64,000 nt of DNA from Actinomarina sp002308095 (GTDB taxonomy: Bacteria; Actinomycetota; Acidimicrobiia; Actinomarinales; Actinomarinaceae). The stretch's first letter is position 1, and the number at the start of each line of letters is the position of its first letter. Location: assembly GCA_045563135.1 (NCBI GenBank), contig JBJKUL010000001.1, positions 682,001-746,000 on the forward strand. Direction: 5' to 3'. A model generated the notes under the pieces. It saw only the letters and a program-made list of their open reading frames with translations. It did not search any database and was not told the origin of the DNA. The translations under genes were made by a program, and so were the position numbers. Shown piece after piece: positions 41,281-50,062 of this stretch.

Positions 41281-42183
41281 TTAACTACCCTGGATAGCTT
41301 TCTGAATTATCATAAGCTCGTCTTCGTTACTTAATGGATATGTGCCATCTTTAATTGTTCTAATCTCTTCAATATTTTCAGAAATATCTTCCGCCGTAGC
41401 GCTTGTATTTACATAACCATTATGAGTAATTATTCCTATGCGAGCAAATCTTCCTGCAGCGACTCCAAATATTTCATGTGTAGGTTCACATGCTTCAGAT
41501 GCTAGATAAACAACCATAGGGGTAACTAATTCAGCACTAAATAATTTACCAACATCTTCTGGCAGTAGTGCTTCTGTCATTCTGGTGTAAGCAGTAGGTG
41601 CAATTACATTTACTTTAATGTTATATTTTGCCCCCTCAATGGAAAGAACATTAGTTAGTCCAACTATACCCATTTTTGCTGCTCCATAGTTTGATTGTCC
41701 AAAGTTCCCAAAGAGACCAGAAGGAGATGCAACATTTACAATTCTTCCATAATTATTTTCTTTCATTACTTTAAATGCTGGCTGACTAACAAAGAAAGTT
41801 CCTTTAAGGTGAACGTCTAGTATTAGGGAGAGCTCATCTTCAGACATATTTGCAAAGCTCTTGTCTCTTAAAATACCAGCATTGTTGATAACAGCATCAA
41901 CTGTTCCAAAATTATCCAAAGCAGATTGAACGATTGATTCTCCTCCTTCTTTTGTAGCAACAGAATCATAGTTGGCGATAGCTTCACCTCCATTTTTAAT
42001 TATTTCGTTTACAACATCATCAGCAGGAGAACTTGCTGAACCAGATCCATCTACCGATCCACCGAGATCATTTACAACTACTTTTGCTCCTCTACTTCCA
42101 AGTTCAAGTGCATAAGCTTTACCCAAACCGTTACCTGCACCTGTTACGATTACAGTTCTATTTTCAAAATTTACATTACTCAT
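41281..42183 (-). CDS. SDR dehydrogenase of the MFE-2 / (R)-3-hydroxyacyl-CoA type
   Basis: A 300-residue short-chain dehydrogenase. NAD-binding TVIVTGAGNGLGKAYALELG and the VVNDLGGSVDGSG loop are characteristic of the dehydrogenase domain of peroxisomal multifunctional enzyme type 2 and its bacterial homologues. The catalytic Ser and YxxxK are in NVASPSGLFGNFG and SNYGAAKMGIVG. It would oxidise (R)-3-hydroxyacyl-CoA, the product of a MaoC-type hydratase such as the one at 33.4 kb. Five bases separate it from the acyl-CoA ligase gene. Confidence 0.9.
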   Translation of the reverse strand: MSNVNFENRTVIVTGAGNGLGKAYALELGSRGAKVVVNDLGGSVDGSGSASSPADDVVNEIIKNGGEAIANYDSVATKEGGESIVQSALDNFGTVDAVINNAGILRDKSFANMSEDELSLILDVHLKGTFFVSQPAFKVMKENNYGRIVNVASPSGLFGNFGQSNYGAAKMGIVGLTNVLSIEGAKYNIKVNVIAPTAYTRMTEALLPEDVGKLFSAELVTPMVVYLASEACEPTHEIFGVAAGRFARIGIITHNGYVNTSATAEDISENIEEIRTIKDGTYPLSNEDELMIIQKAIQGS

Positions 42184-42188
42184 AATTT

Positions 42189-44114
42189 TTACTCCTCGTA
42201 CATTGCTTCAATTTTATCTTTATAGGTTTCATTAATGACATTTCTTTTTAGTTTAAGTGTGGGGGTTAGTTCACCGCTAGTATCCGTCCACTCTTCTTCT
42301 AAAATAGTAAATTTTTTGATTTGCTGAACATTTGCAACTTTACTATTTGCTTTATCTATTTGTTCTTGAATTGCATCAATAACGGCTTGATTGTTATGAA
42401 ACGTATCAATGTCATAATCAATAGAATTTTCATTCGCCCACTGTTCACTTGTACCTTCTCTATCTAACACAATCAATGCAGATAAGAATTTACGCCCATC
42501 TCCTACCATGCATATCTGTCCAACAAGTGGGTGTGGCTTAATTAGATCTTCTAACTCAACAGGCGCAATATTTTTACCTCCTGAGGTAATAATTATTTCT
42601 TTCTTCCTTCCTATAATTTTTATATAGCCATCTTCTCCAATTTCAGCTAAATCCCCGGTGTGTAACCAACCATCTGAATCAAAGGCTTCTTTAGTGGCTT
42701 CTTCCTGTTTGTAATACCCATTGGTAACGTGTCCACCCTTCATACATAATTCACCATCATCTAGGATTTTAATTTCTGTACCAGCAAGTGGGATACCAAC
42801 CTTGCCAATTGGATTAAAAACTTTTGGTATTGGCACACCTGCTGATTTAAGTTTATTAGTTAAAGACTCAACAGCATTTGTTGCTATTCCCACAGTCGCA
42901 GGACCGGTATCCTCTGTCATTCCATATATTTCTGTTACATCAATATGTATGGCATGGAACCAACGTTGTACATCTGGATTCATAGCTGCTGCAGCAGTAA
43001 CAAAGTATTCAGTATTTTGAATACCTAAGCCTTCTTTAAATTTAGAAAAGACTAATTTATTAAAAACTGCATCTAATAATTTAACCTTTAAAGGTACTTT
43101 TTCACCTTTTTGTTCATAATCTACTCTCTCAAGTCCATTGTCAATGGCTTTTAGAGCTAAGTCTGCTTTATCAGAGTCATTAATTTTATTAAGTAGTCCT
43201 GCTTGAAATTTTTCCCAAACACGAGGAACTGCCAAAAATACACTTGGCTGGATTGTTGGAAGGGCAGCTGCCATATCTTCTAGGACCGGAACTGGAAATA
43301 TCTGACCTGTTTTATATATAGCTTGATAATGATCCCCTGCTCTTGCAGCAATGTGAGCCATAGGCAAGTATGAAACAATACGTGGATGCATAGATGCTGG
43401 TACTAATTCACCAAATAAGCTTTCATTGGTCCAGAGGACATTACGGTGAGTAATCATTACTCCTTTTGGATTTCCTGTAGTTCCGGATGTAAATATTAAA
43501 CAGGCAAGCGAATCAGGTGTAACAGTTTTAATTGCATTAACTAAAAGGGAATTGTCATTTGCGTTGATGGCTGCTCCACGGTCTATTAATTCATGGTATG
43601 AAAAAACATAATCCTTATCGCTAACTTCTTCATAGCCATTAATGACTACAATTTTTTCAAGATTTGGACAATCTTTTCTTGCCTTGTCTATTTCATTAAA
43701 TAACTCGATATCTCCTGCAATAGCCACTTTGGCTTCCATTAAGTTTGCTACATATTCAATTTGTCCTGATTTTAGTTGCTTGTATAGGGTCGAAGGAGTT
43801 GCACCAGAGTGCATTATTGCAAGATCAGCAATATTGTGCTCTTTTATATTATTTGACATTATAAAAGCTGTATCTCCTGGAGCTAATCCAATATCAATTA
43901 GACCAGATGCTAGATTGTGAATGTTTAATCTGTAGTCACTCCAAGACATCGCATCCCATGCTGAATACTCTTCATTGGCCGGAGTGTTTATAGCTGGAAA
44001 ATCTGGATAATCTTCAGCATTTTTGTCAATGTAGTCAATTAATGTCTTCCCTTCTACTTTTGCATCAATAGATGCAGCTTGATCTTTTAGAAATTCATGT
44101 AATTGATTTTTCAT
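42189..44114 (-). CDS. Long-chain acyl-CoA ligase (AMP-forming)
   Basis: A 641-residue AMP-forming acyl-CoA synthetase of the FadD15 or long-chain type. ATP motif LIFTSGTTGNPKGVMITHRN, the A5-like EIYGMTEDTGPA, TGDLAEIGEDGYIKIIGRKK, and IITSGGKNIAPVELE are visible. It activates a fatty or related acid to its CoA ester at the membrane surface. It heads the run ligase-SDR-acyl-CoA dehydrogenase. An AGGAG-like site (GAGGAGAAT) lies upstream of the ATG. A ten-base inverted repeat lies between it and malG. Confidence 0.93.
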   Translation of the reverse strand: MKNQLHEFLKDQAASIDAKVEGKTLIDYIDKNAEDYPDFPAINTPANEEYSAWDAMSWSDYRLNIHNLASGLIDIGLAPGDTAFIMSNNIKEHNIADLAIMHSGATPSTLYKQLKSGQIEYVANLMEAKVAIAGDIELFNEIDKARKDCPNLEKIVVINGYEEVSDKDYVFSYHELIDRGAAINANDNSLLVNAIKTVTPDSLACLIFTSGTTGNPKGVMITHRNVLWTNESLFGELVPASMHPRIVSYLPMAHIAARAGDHYQAIYKTGQIFPVPVLEDMAAALPTIQPSVFLAVPRVWEKFQAGLLNKINDSDKADLALKAIDNGLERVDYEQKGEKVPLKVKLLDAVFNKLVFSKFKEGLGIQNTEYFVTAAAAMNPDVQRWFHAIHIDVTEIYGMTEDTGPATVGIATNAVESLTNKLKSAGVPIPKVFNPIGKVGIPLAGTEIKILDDGELCMKGGHVTNGYYKQEEATKEAFDSDGWLHTGDLAEIGEDGYIKIIGRKKEIIITSGGKNIAPVELEDLIKPHPLVGQICMVGDGRKFLSALIVLDREGTSEQWANENSIDYDIDTFHNNQAVIDAIQEQIDKANSKVANVQQIKKFTILEEEWTDTSGELTPTLKLKRNVINETYKDKIEAMYEE

Positions 44115-44146
44115 ATTCTCCTCTATGACGATATTAAGATTTTACT

Positions 44147-44189
44147 GGATAATTTAGAATTTAACTACTGAATTACTCTTAAATTATCC
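44147..44189. repeat. Perfect 10-base inverted repeat between malG and the acyl-CoA ligase gene
   Basis: Arms GGATAATTTA (44147-44156) and TAAATTATCC (44180-44189) are separated by 23 bases. The right arm overlaps the malG stop codon. On the minus strand, the transcript could form a hairpin just after malG, but no clear U-run follows, so it may be a mRNA 3' stabilising hairpin or an operator for the ligase gene. Confidence 0.5.
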
Positions 44190-45050
44190 TTTAACAGAAC
44201 CTGCAGTTAGACCCCCTGTAATCTGTTTTTGGAAAAACACAAATAACGTTGCGATTGGTGCCGCGGCTAATACAGATGAAGCAGCTATAACTCCCCAATC
44301 AGCATTAAAATCATCTACGAAAACAGTGTTTATACCTACAGCAACAGTCCACAAATTCTTATCTTTTAAAAATATTGCAGCAAGTATATAGTCTGAATAA
44401 ATACCTATAAATGTGATGACAAATATGACTACAAGTATAGGTCTAGCAAGAGGTGCGATAATTTTTGTGAATATTTGAAAATCATTAGCTCCGTCTACTT
44501 TTGCTGCTTCATCCAAAGATGGTGAAATAGTATCCATAAAACCTTTAATAAGCCAAGAGTTGAAACCAATAGATCCACCTAAGTACACAAGAATAAGACC
44601 AAGATGCGTACCAAGACCCATAAAAGGAAGGATGTCACTAATTTGGAAAAATAGAAGATAAATTGCTACAAAAGCTAAGAAAGCAGGAAACATTTGAACA
44701 ATTACCAAAGTAAGTAAACTTGCTCTTCTGCCTTTAAATTGAAGTCTGGAGAATGCATATGCAGCTAAGGTACCTAAAAATACATTGAATAGAGATGCAA
44801 TAATTGCGACTTTATAGGTGTTAAATAGCCAGGTGAAATATGGTACGAGAGGATCTCCGGAAAGCTTTTTATAATGCTTTAATGTAAAACCGTCTGGGAT
44901 AAGTTTAGAATTAGCTAGGTTTGCGAAATCTGCAAAGGAATTAGTAACCACAAACAGAATTGGATATATAGCAAATAGTACAAAAGTAATACCTACTAAA
45001 TGTCTCCACCCGTATTCTTTAAACCATTTTAAAAAATTAAATGTTTCCAT
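44184..45050 (-). CDS. malG: Maltose/maltodextrin ABC transporter permease MalG
   Basis: A 288-residue inner-membrane permease with about six transmembrane helices. The EAA loop that docks the ATPase is DEAAKVDGANDFQIFTKIIAPLARP (core EAAKVDGAN), and the C-terminus FFQKQITGGLTAGSVKG is typical of MalG. It overlaps malF by 14 bases. No malK-type ATPase is encoded in the window, so a shared ATPase from elsewhere must energise it. Confidence 0.95.
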   Translation of the reverse strand: METFNFLKWFKEYGWRHLVGITFVLFAIYPILFVVTNSFADFANLANSKLIPDGFTLKHYKKLSGDPLVPYFTWLFNTYKVAIIASLFNVFLGTLAAYAFSRLQFKGRRASLLTLVIVQMFPAFLAFVAIYLLFFQISDILPFMGLGTHLGLILVYLGGSIGFNSWLIKGFMDTISPSLDEAAKVDGANDFQIFTKIIAPLARPILVVIFVITFIGIYSDYILAAIFLKDKNLWTVAVGINTVFVDDFNADWGVIAASSVLAAAPIATLFVFFQKQITGGLTAGSVKG

Positions 45051-46626
45051 AAATACGCTCCAAACGCTTTGTGTATCTAAAAGATAAAGCTGAAATCAAC
45101 AAAACTATTCCAAAAATTATAATCGTTACACTAGATGCTAAACCAAATAGGTTACCCCTACCTCCGGAGATGGCTAAACGATACGAAAAAGATATTAAAA
45201 TATCTGTCCATCCGACAGCAACTTCACTCCCAATAACAGGTGGGCCACCACCTGAAAGAAGAAAAATTAATGTAAAGTTATTAAAATTAAATGCAAAACT
45301 TCCTATTAATAATGGAGAAATAGAGACCATTAATAATGGAAAAGTTATTCTCCAAAAAGACTGTACTCCAGTTGCGCCATCCACCTTTGCTGCTTCTGTT
45401 AATTCTTTTGGTATTGATTGAAGTGCTCCGGTTGTGATCAAAAACATGTATGGAAAACCAAGCCATGTATTCACAAGAAGGACTGCGGCACGAGCACTTT
45501 CTTTCGTTTTAAGCCACTTGATTGGCTCTATATCGAAAAAAGTATAAAAAGGGTCTAACCAGGTGTTGATAACTCCATAATCTGGATTTAATAAACCCTT
45601 CCAAACTAAAACAGATACGAATGCTGGAATAGCATAAGGCAATATATACAAAGCTCTGTATAATCTTTTAAACTTCAACTTCTCTTTATTTAGAGTAATA
45701 CTTAAAAGTAGTCCAACGCTAAAAGCTAAAAATACCGTAAGGGTAGCAAACTGAAAAGTCCACTTTGTTACTAGCTCCAGAGGGCCTCTAATTCTTTGAT
45801 TTGAAAAAAGTTTTTTATAATTTTCTGAGCCAACAAAAACTCTCCAACCTGGGTCTACCGATTCTCCATTGCATAAAAAATTATCTCCATCGCTAGAACA
45901 AGTAGCATTAGTTGAATTGTCATACAAAATATCATTATCAGAATCATACGAATATCTCTGTGAAGTTGACAGGAGTCTTCCAGTAGAAGAACCGAATACA
46001 GATATCTTGTAGAGTTGAGCTCTTGTTGAAGTATCTATAACTAAAGAGAGTTCTTGTAATTTGTTGGCTAAATTAATCTGATCTTTTCCAAGTAGTAACT
46101 TAAAACCTTCAGGGGGGACAATTTCACCAGAAGAATTTTTTAATGATGGCTCATGTCTCGCAAAGGTAGCTTCTTTAATTAAATCTTGACTAACAGCTTT
46201 TCCAAACAAAAATTCATTCTCATTTAAATCAGCACCAAAATAATATTCTTGATTATCATCTTCAAATATATAAATATCAAACTCTACTCCTCTCTGGTCC
46301 TCTGGCGTATATGTTCTTGCTTCGAGTAGATCAATAGCTTGTGTTTTTGTAAGAATATGGCCAGTTGACCAGTTAGTAAAAGAAACATATGTGTTGTAGG
46401 CAGCAGGAAAAACTACAAAAGAAAACATAAATATAACACCAGGTGTAATCCATTTTAAAGCAGCGAATTTATCTGTTAGGTATGTGAAATTTATTAAAAA
46501 CATAATAAAGATCAAAACAGAGAGTAGAAACCAAGACTCAAAAGTAATTATGAGAGGTATCAGATATACAGAGCCAGCGTTAAAAATGCCTAAAAATGCA
46601 TATCTTAGTATTGAAGAAAATTTCAT
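45037..46626 (-). CDS. malF: Maltose/maltodextrin ABC transporter permease MalF
   Basis: A 529-residue permease. Two hydrophobic segments near the N-terminus (about 10-50) and one at about 57-75 precede a large periplasmic-type region up to about residue 275, as in the P2 loop of enterobacterial MalF, followed by the conserved permease core with ALYILPYAIPAFVSVLVWKG and the EAA loop TEAAKVDGATGVQSFW. It forms the channel with MalG and receives sugar from the binding protein encoded just upstream. An intrinsic terminator stands between it and malE. Confidence 0.93.
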   Translation of the reverse strand: MKFSSILRYAFLGIFNAGSVYLIPLIITFESWFLLSVLIFIMFLINFTYLTDKFAALKWITPGVIFMFSFVVFPAAYNTYVSFTNWSTGHILTKTQAIDLLEARTYTPEDQRGVEFDIYIFEDDNQEYYFGADLNENEFLFGKAVSQDLIKEATFARHEPSLKNSSGEIVPPEGFKLLLGKDQINLANKLQELSLVIDTSTRAQLYKISVFGSSTGRLLSTSQRYSYDSDNDILYDNSTNATCSSDGDNFLCNGESVDPGWRVFVGSENYKKLFSNQRIRGPLELVTKWTFQFATLTVFLAFSVGLLLSITLNKEKLKFKRLYRALYILPYAIPAFVSVLVWKGLLNPDYGVINTWLDPFYTFFDIEPIKWLKTKESARAAVLLVNTWLGFPYMFLITTGALQSIPKELTEAAKVDGATGVQSFWRITFPLLMVSISPLLIGSFAFNFNNFTLIFLLSGGGPPVIGSEVAVGWTDILISFSYRLAISGGRGNLFGLASSVTIIIFGIVLLISALSFRYTKRLERIYGNI

Positions 46627-46640
46627 AATTTAATAGTATC

Positions 46641-46672
46641 AAAAAAATTGGGGCCCATGAGAGCCCCAATTT
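46641..46672 (-). terminator. Intrinsic terminator/attenuator between malE and malF
   Basis: Arms AAATTGGGGC (46645-46654) and GCCCCAATTT (46663-46672) form a ten-base-pair stem with an eight-base loop. Read on the minus strand the stem is followed by a run of seven T, the classical intrinsic terminator layout. It is placed 20 bases after the malE stop and before malF, so it probably lowers permease expression relative to the binding protein. It is the only convincing intrinsic terminator I see in the window. Confidence 0.85.
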
Positions 46673-46691
46673 AATTTATAATAATTGCTTA

Positions 46692-47993
46692 TTATCCGCC
46701 TGCGATTGCTGTTCTTACTTGCTCAGCGGCTAATTTAATAGCATCTGTAGCTGTATTAACAGTTACACCTGTTTCTTCATTAGTACCATAATTTTGGTCT
46801 CTAATAATTAACATAGCGTCACCAACAGGTCCCCAAACTGATCCCATTTCTGGAATATTAGGCATTGGGATACCATTAGCAGCACTAGCTGCGAACTGAG
46901 CTGCTATAGGATCAGCAGCTTCTACAATTGCAAAAAGTGATTTTGTAGCAGGTAGTCTTGGATCAGAGTTGTACATAGCCTCTTGAACTTCAACAGTAGC
47001 AAAAAAGTCTAATATGAAACTTTGAGCTAATACCTTGTTGTCGCTAAATGAGGAAACCATTGCTCCACGGACACCCACAAATGGTGTTGCAGCATTGCCA
47101 TCAAACTGTGGAATTAATGCAACTCCATAGTCTACAGCAGATGCATCGCCTCTAGCCCATGGGCCAGTCATCCAGTAAGGTGCTCTTCCCTCCTGGAATG
47201 CAGACATTGATGCTCCATAGTCAGTTGATGCAACTGTTCCATCTTTAACTAATGAATCTAAATATTCAGCAGATGCAATAGCTTGGTCATTATCTAACCC
47301 AATATCTGACGGATCAAATCCAGCATCAAACGCAAAGATATATCCCCCGGTTGAACCAAAAAATGGATGCATATGGTAAGCGTCTCCGCCTCCGCCTCCA
47401 CCTGGGGCTCCAACACAAAGTTCAGTACCAGCCGCATCACATGAGGCTTTTACATCAGCCCAACTTGTTGGGACTCCATCTACTAAAGATTTGTTGTAAT
47501 ACATAGCAATTGCTTCTGTCGCATATGGGAATCCATATACCTCTCCACCATAGCTAAAACCTTGTACACCGACTTCAAATATATCTGAAGCTACTGCACC
47601 AAGGTCAAGAGGTGCAACTACACCGTTAGCAGCCAATTCTCCAACCCAGTCATGAGCGCCAAGAAATACATCTGGACCTTCTCCAGCTGGACCCGCTGTC
47701 TGGACGTCGGTTCTTATCTGTCCAAAATCATAGACGACTACTTCTATATCTACACCAGCTGCTGCTTCATATGCACCTACAAGAGGGTCTAAAGCTGTTG
47801 CCACTTTTTCTTCAGCCCATACCACTAGTTTTACTGGTGGTGGTGAAGTTGTGGCAGGAGCAGCTAATGTTTCTTGAGGTGCCTCTGTTGTTTCAGGTGA
47901 GTCAGATGCAGTATCAGAACCACCTCCACAAGCAGTAACAACTAAAGAAAGTAGTACTAAAATTACTAAATATCGTAATTTATTCCTTTTCAT
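46692..47993 (-). CDS. malE: Maltodextrin-binding lipoprotein MalE
   Basis: A 433-residue solute-binding protein. The N-terminus MKRNKLRYLVILVLLSLVVTAC is a lipoprotein signal peptide with the lipobox ending at Cys22, followed by a Ser/Thr/Pro linker, so it is anchored on the outside of the membrane. The mature part has WAEEKVATALDPLVGAYEAA and GEGPDVFLGAHDWVGELAAN, typical of actinobacterial maltose-binding proteins. An odd run of six glycines occurs in CVGAPGGGGGGDAYH. An AAGGAG site lies before the ATG. First gene of malE-malF-malG. Confidence 0.94.
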   Translation of the reverse strand: MKRNKLRYLVILVLLSLVVTACGGGSDTASDSPETTEAPQETLAAPATTSPPPVKLVVWAEEKVATALDPLVGAYEAAAGVDIEVVVYDFGQIRTDVQTAGPAGEGPDVFLGAHDWVGELAANGVVAPLDLGAVASDIFEVGVQGFSYGGEVYGFPYATEAIAMYYNKSLVDGVPTSWADVKASCDAAGTELCVGAPGGGGGGDAYHMHPFFGSTGGYIFAFDAGFDPSDIGLDNDQAIASAEYLDSLVKDGTVASTDYGASMSAFQEGRAPYWMTGPWARGDASAVDYGVALIPQFDGNAATPFVGVRGAMVSSFSDNKVLAQSFILDFFATVEVQEAMYNSDPRLPATKSLFAIVEAADPIAAQFAASAANGIPMPNIPEMGSVWGPVGDAMLIIRDQNYGTNEETGVTVNTATDAIKLAAEQVRTAIAGG

Positions 47994-48040
47994 TCTTCTC
48001 CTTTATAAATAATCTTTTCTCAGACTTAATATAACAAAGA

Positions 48041-48057
48041 AATGCAAAAAATGCATT
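48041..48057. repeat. Short inverted repeat upstream of malE
   Basis: AATGCA and TGCATT flank five A residues, about 48 bases upstream of the malE ATG and 20 bases after the GH13 stop. It could be an operator for a sugar-responsive repressor or a weak hairpin ending the GH13 transcript. The arms are short, so chance is possible. Confidence 0.3.
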
Positions 48058-48076
48058 GAAAGTATTCAACTTAACT

Positions 48077-50005
48077 CTATTTTTCAGAAATTATAGTTCC
48101 AACGTTTACGATATTATCAATTTGCAGATTTCCGTCACTAAGGTGCACTGTACTATCACCAAATGCAACTTCTACACTATGTGCTGTGGTTTTAATTTTT
48201 AAACTTTTCGTATTTTTATCTCTATTGATGATGCATAAAAGTGACTCATCTTTTAATGTTCTACGAAACATAACTATTTCATCATTTGATTCTATAAGCT
48301 CAAATCTTCCATATTTGAGTATTGGATTTTCATTTTTTAATTTCATTAAATTTGTTGTATAAGAAAATATGTCTGTATTCCAAGTTTCCTCAGAGTCCCA
48401 CGGGTAAGGTTCTCTATTAAAGGGATCATCAGCACCTGAAAGCCCTATTTCATCACCATAATAAATACCCGCAATTCCAGGAAATGTTGCTTGAAGAAAA
48501 ATAGCTCCAAATATTCCTTCAGGATTGTCTCCACATCTATTAAGAAATCTTTTTACGTCATGAGAACTTAGCAAATTTTGACATGACGATAATGCCTCAA
48601 ATGAATACATGGAGTATAAATTTGCAAGAGCATAGCTAAATTGGCTTGGTGAAGTTCTTTGTGTCGCAAAAAAATCAGTCATTGCTTCTCTGAATGAATA
48701 ATTCATAGTGCCATCAAATCTATCTCCTTGAAGCCACTGAGATGTATCACCAAATATTTCTGAAATAAGAAGAACATCATTTTTTGAAGATAAAGCAATT
48801 TCTCTAAAATCTTTCCAAAAAGAAAAATCTAATTCTTTAGCAACATCCATTCTCCATCCATCTATGTTAAAGTTTTTTATCCAGTATTCAGTTACATCTA
48901 AGGCCCATTGTCTGGCATCTTTATTTTTTAAATTAACTTTAGGCATATCAGGTACACCCCACCAAGCTTTATATGATGGTTCGACAATAAGTCCATCATC
49001 TTCTTTGATTTCGACAGGTACTTTTGTCTCTTCAAAAGTTTTCTCTAAATATTTTTTATAAATATCAGCATTACCATCCCAACCAACTTTATAAGTGTTG
49101 GAGTAAAGATGAGGTCTGTGTTGAAGTCTTACTGGGAAATCATAAACAGTGAACCAGTCTTTGTATTTAGAATTTTCACCATTTGCTATTAAATCTTGAA
49201 ATGCAAAATGTCTAGGATGTACATGATTTAAAGAACAATCTAAAACAACTTTCATATTTTTTTTGTGAGCTTCTTCTATCAGCTTTTTAAACGCTTCATC
49301 TCCTCCGAAAGAGTCATCAATTTTGAAGTGGTCCCAGGTATCATATTTATGTGTACTGCCTGATAAAAATATAGGATTTAAATATAGGATATTAACACCT
49401 AGGCTTTGAATGTAATCTAATTTCTCGATGACGCCATACAAATCACCACCGTGAAAACCTAATCTTGTCGGGGTAGAATCCCAAGGTATAGTATTTTCTG
49501 GATTTAATGAACTGTCACCATTTCTAAACCTGTCAGTAAATATTTGGTACATCACTCCTCCGTACACCCAGTCAGGAATTATATGACGATTGAAAGTCTG
49601 GGAGTTATATATCCATTTCTCTGAGGGTGATATGAAATTAGCTACACCACTAGTTCCAAAATAAATATTGAGGTTATCGATAGTACTAGCTGCAAAGCTA
49701 AATTTTGATTCTGTTGATCTGAATTCCAATTGCACTTCCCAGAATTTAAATCGATCTGTAGAAGCATAGACTTTAAGCTCTAACGGTCTCAGTAAATCAT
49801 CCTCAAGTAATAGCCAAAGCTTATCTATATCAGGCTCTGTGTGAACTCTTATTGCACAAGTTCCATCATGGGATATTGAAAAGTATTTTTTATTATTAAA
49901 ATCAAATCTAATATCATAATGACCTAAGTGAACATCTCCATCAAAAAAGTCGATTTTTTGTGCTTCATCTTTATCTATAAATTCTGGAGAGTGATTTTCT
50001 ACCAT
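48077..50005 (-). CDS. GH13 neopullulanase / cyclomaltodextrinase-type glycosidase
   Basis: A 642-residue cytoplasmic glycoside hydrolase (no signal peptide). Residues 1-130 form a beta-rich N-terminal domain as in neopullulanase-type enzymes; the catalytic barrel has region I VVLDCSLNHVH, region II GWRMDVAKELD (nucleophile Asp), region III LLISEIFGD (acid Glu) and region IV LLSSHDVKRFL. It hydrolyses alpha-1,4 (and possibly alpha-1,6) bonds in imported maltodextrins or cyclodextrins. It lies upstream of malEFG on the same strand and divergent to malQ. Confidence 0.93.
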   Translation of the reverse strand: MVENHSPEFIDKDEAQKIDFFDGDVHLGHYDIRFDFNNKKYFSISHDGTCAIRVHTEPDIDKLWLLLEDDLLRPLELKVYASTDRFKFWEVQLEFRSTESKFSFAASTIDNLNIYFGTSGVANFISPSEKWIYNSQTFNRHIIPDWVYGGVMYQIFTDRFRNGDSSLNPENTIPWDSTPTRLGFHGGDLYGVIEKLDYIQSLGVNILYLNPIFLSGSTHKYDTWDHFKIDDSFGGDEAFKKLIEEAHKKNMKVVLDCSLNHVHPRHFAFQDLIANGENSKYKDWFTVYDFPVRLQHRPHLYSNTYKVGWDGNADIYKKYLEKTFEETKVPVEIKEDDGLIVEPSYKAWWGVPDMPKVNLKNKDARQWALDVTEYWIKNFNIDGWRMDVAKELDFSFWKDFREIALSSKNDVLLISEIFGDTSQWLQGDRFDGTMNYSFREAMTDFFATQRTSPSQFSYALANLYSMYSFEALSSCQNLLSSHDVKRFLNRCGDNPEGIFGAIFLQATFPGIAGIYYGDEIGLSGADDPFNREPYPWDSEETWNTDIFSYTTNLMKLKNENPILKYGRFELIESNDEIVMFRRTLKDESLLCIINRDKNTKSLKIKTTAHSVEVAFGDSTVHLSDGNLQIDNIVNVGTIISEK

Positions 50006-50062
50006 TTTTTAACTTTCTAAATCTTAAACCTATATTATATACTTTATGTTGGAAGGGTATTT

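Noticed and set aside
42721..43020. A 99-codon plus-strand frame inside the acyl-CoA ligase gene
   Set aside because: Antisense to conserved adenylate-forming enzyme motifs; no start signals.
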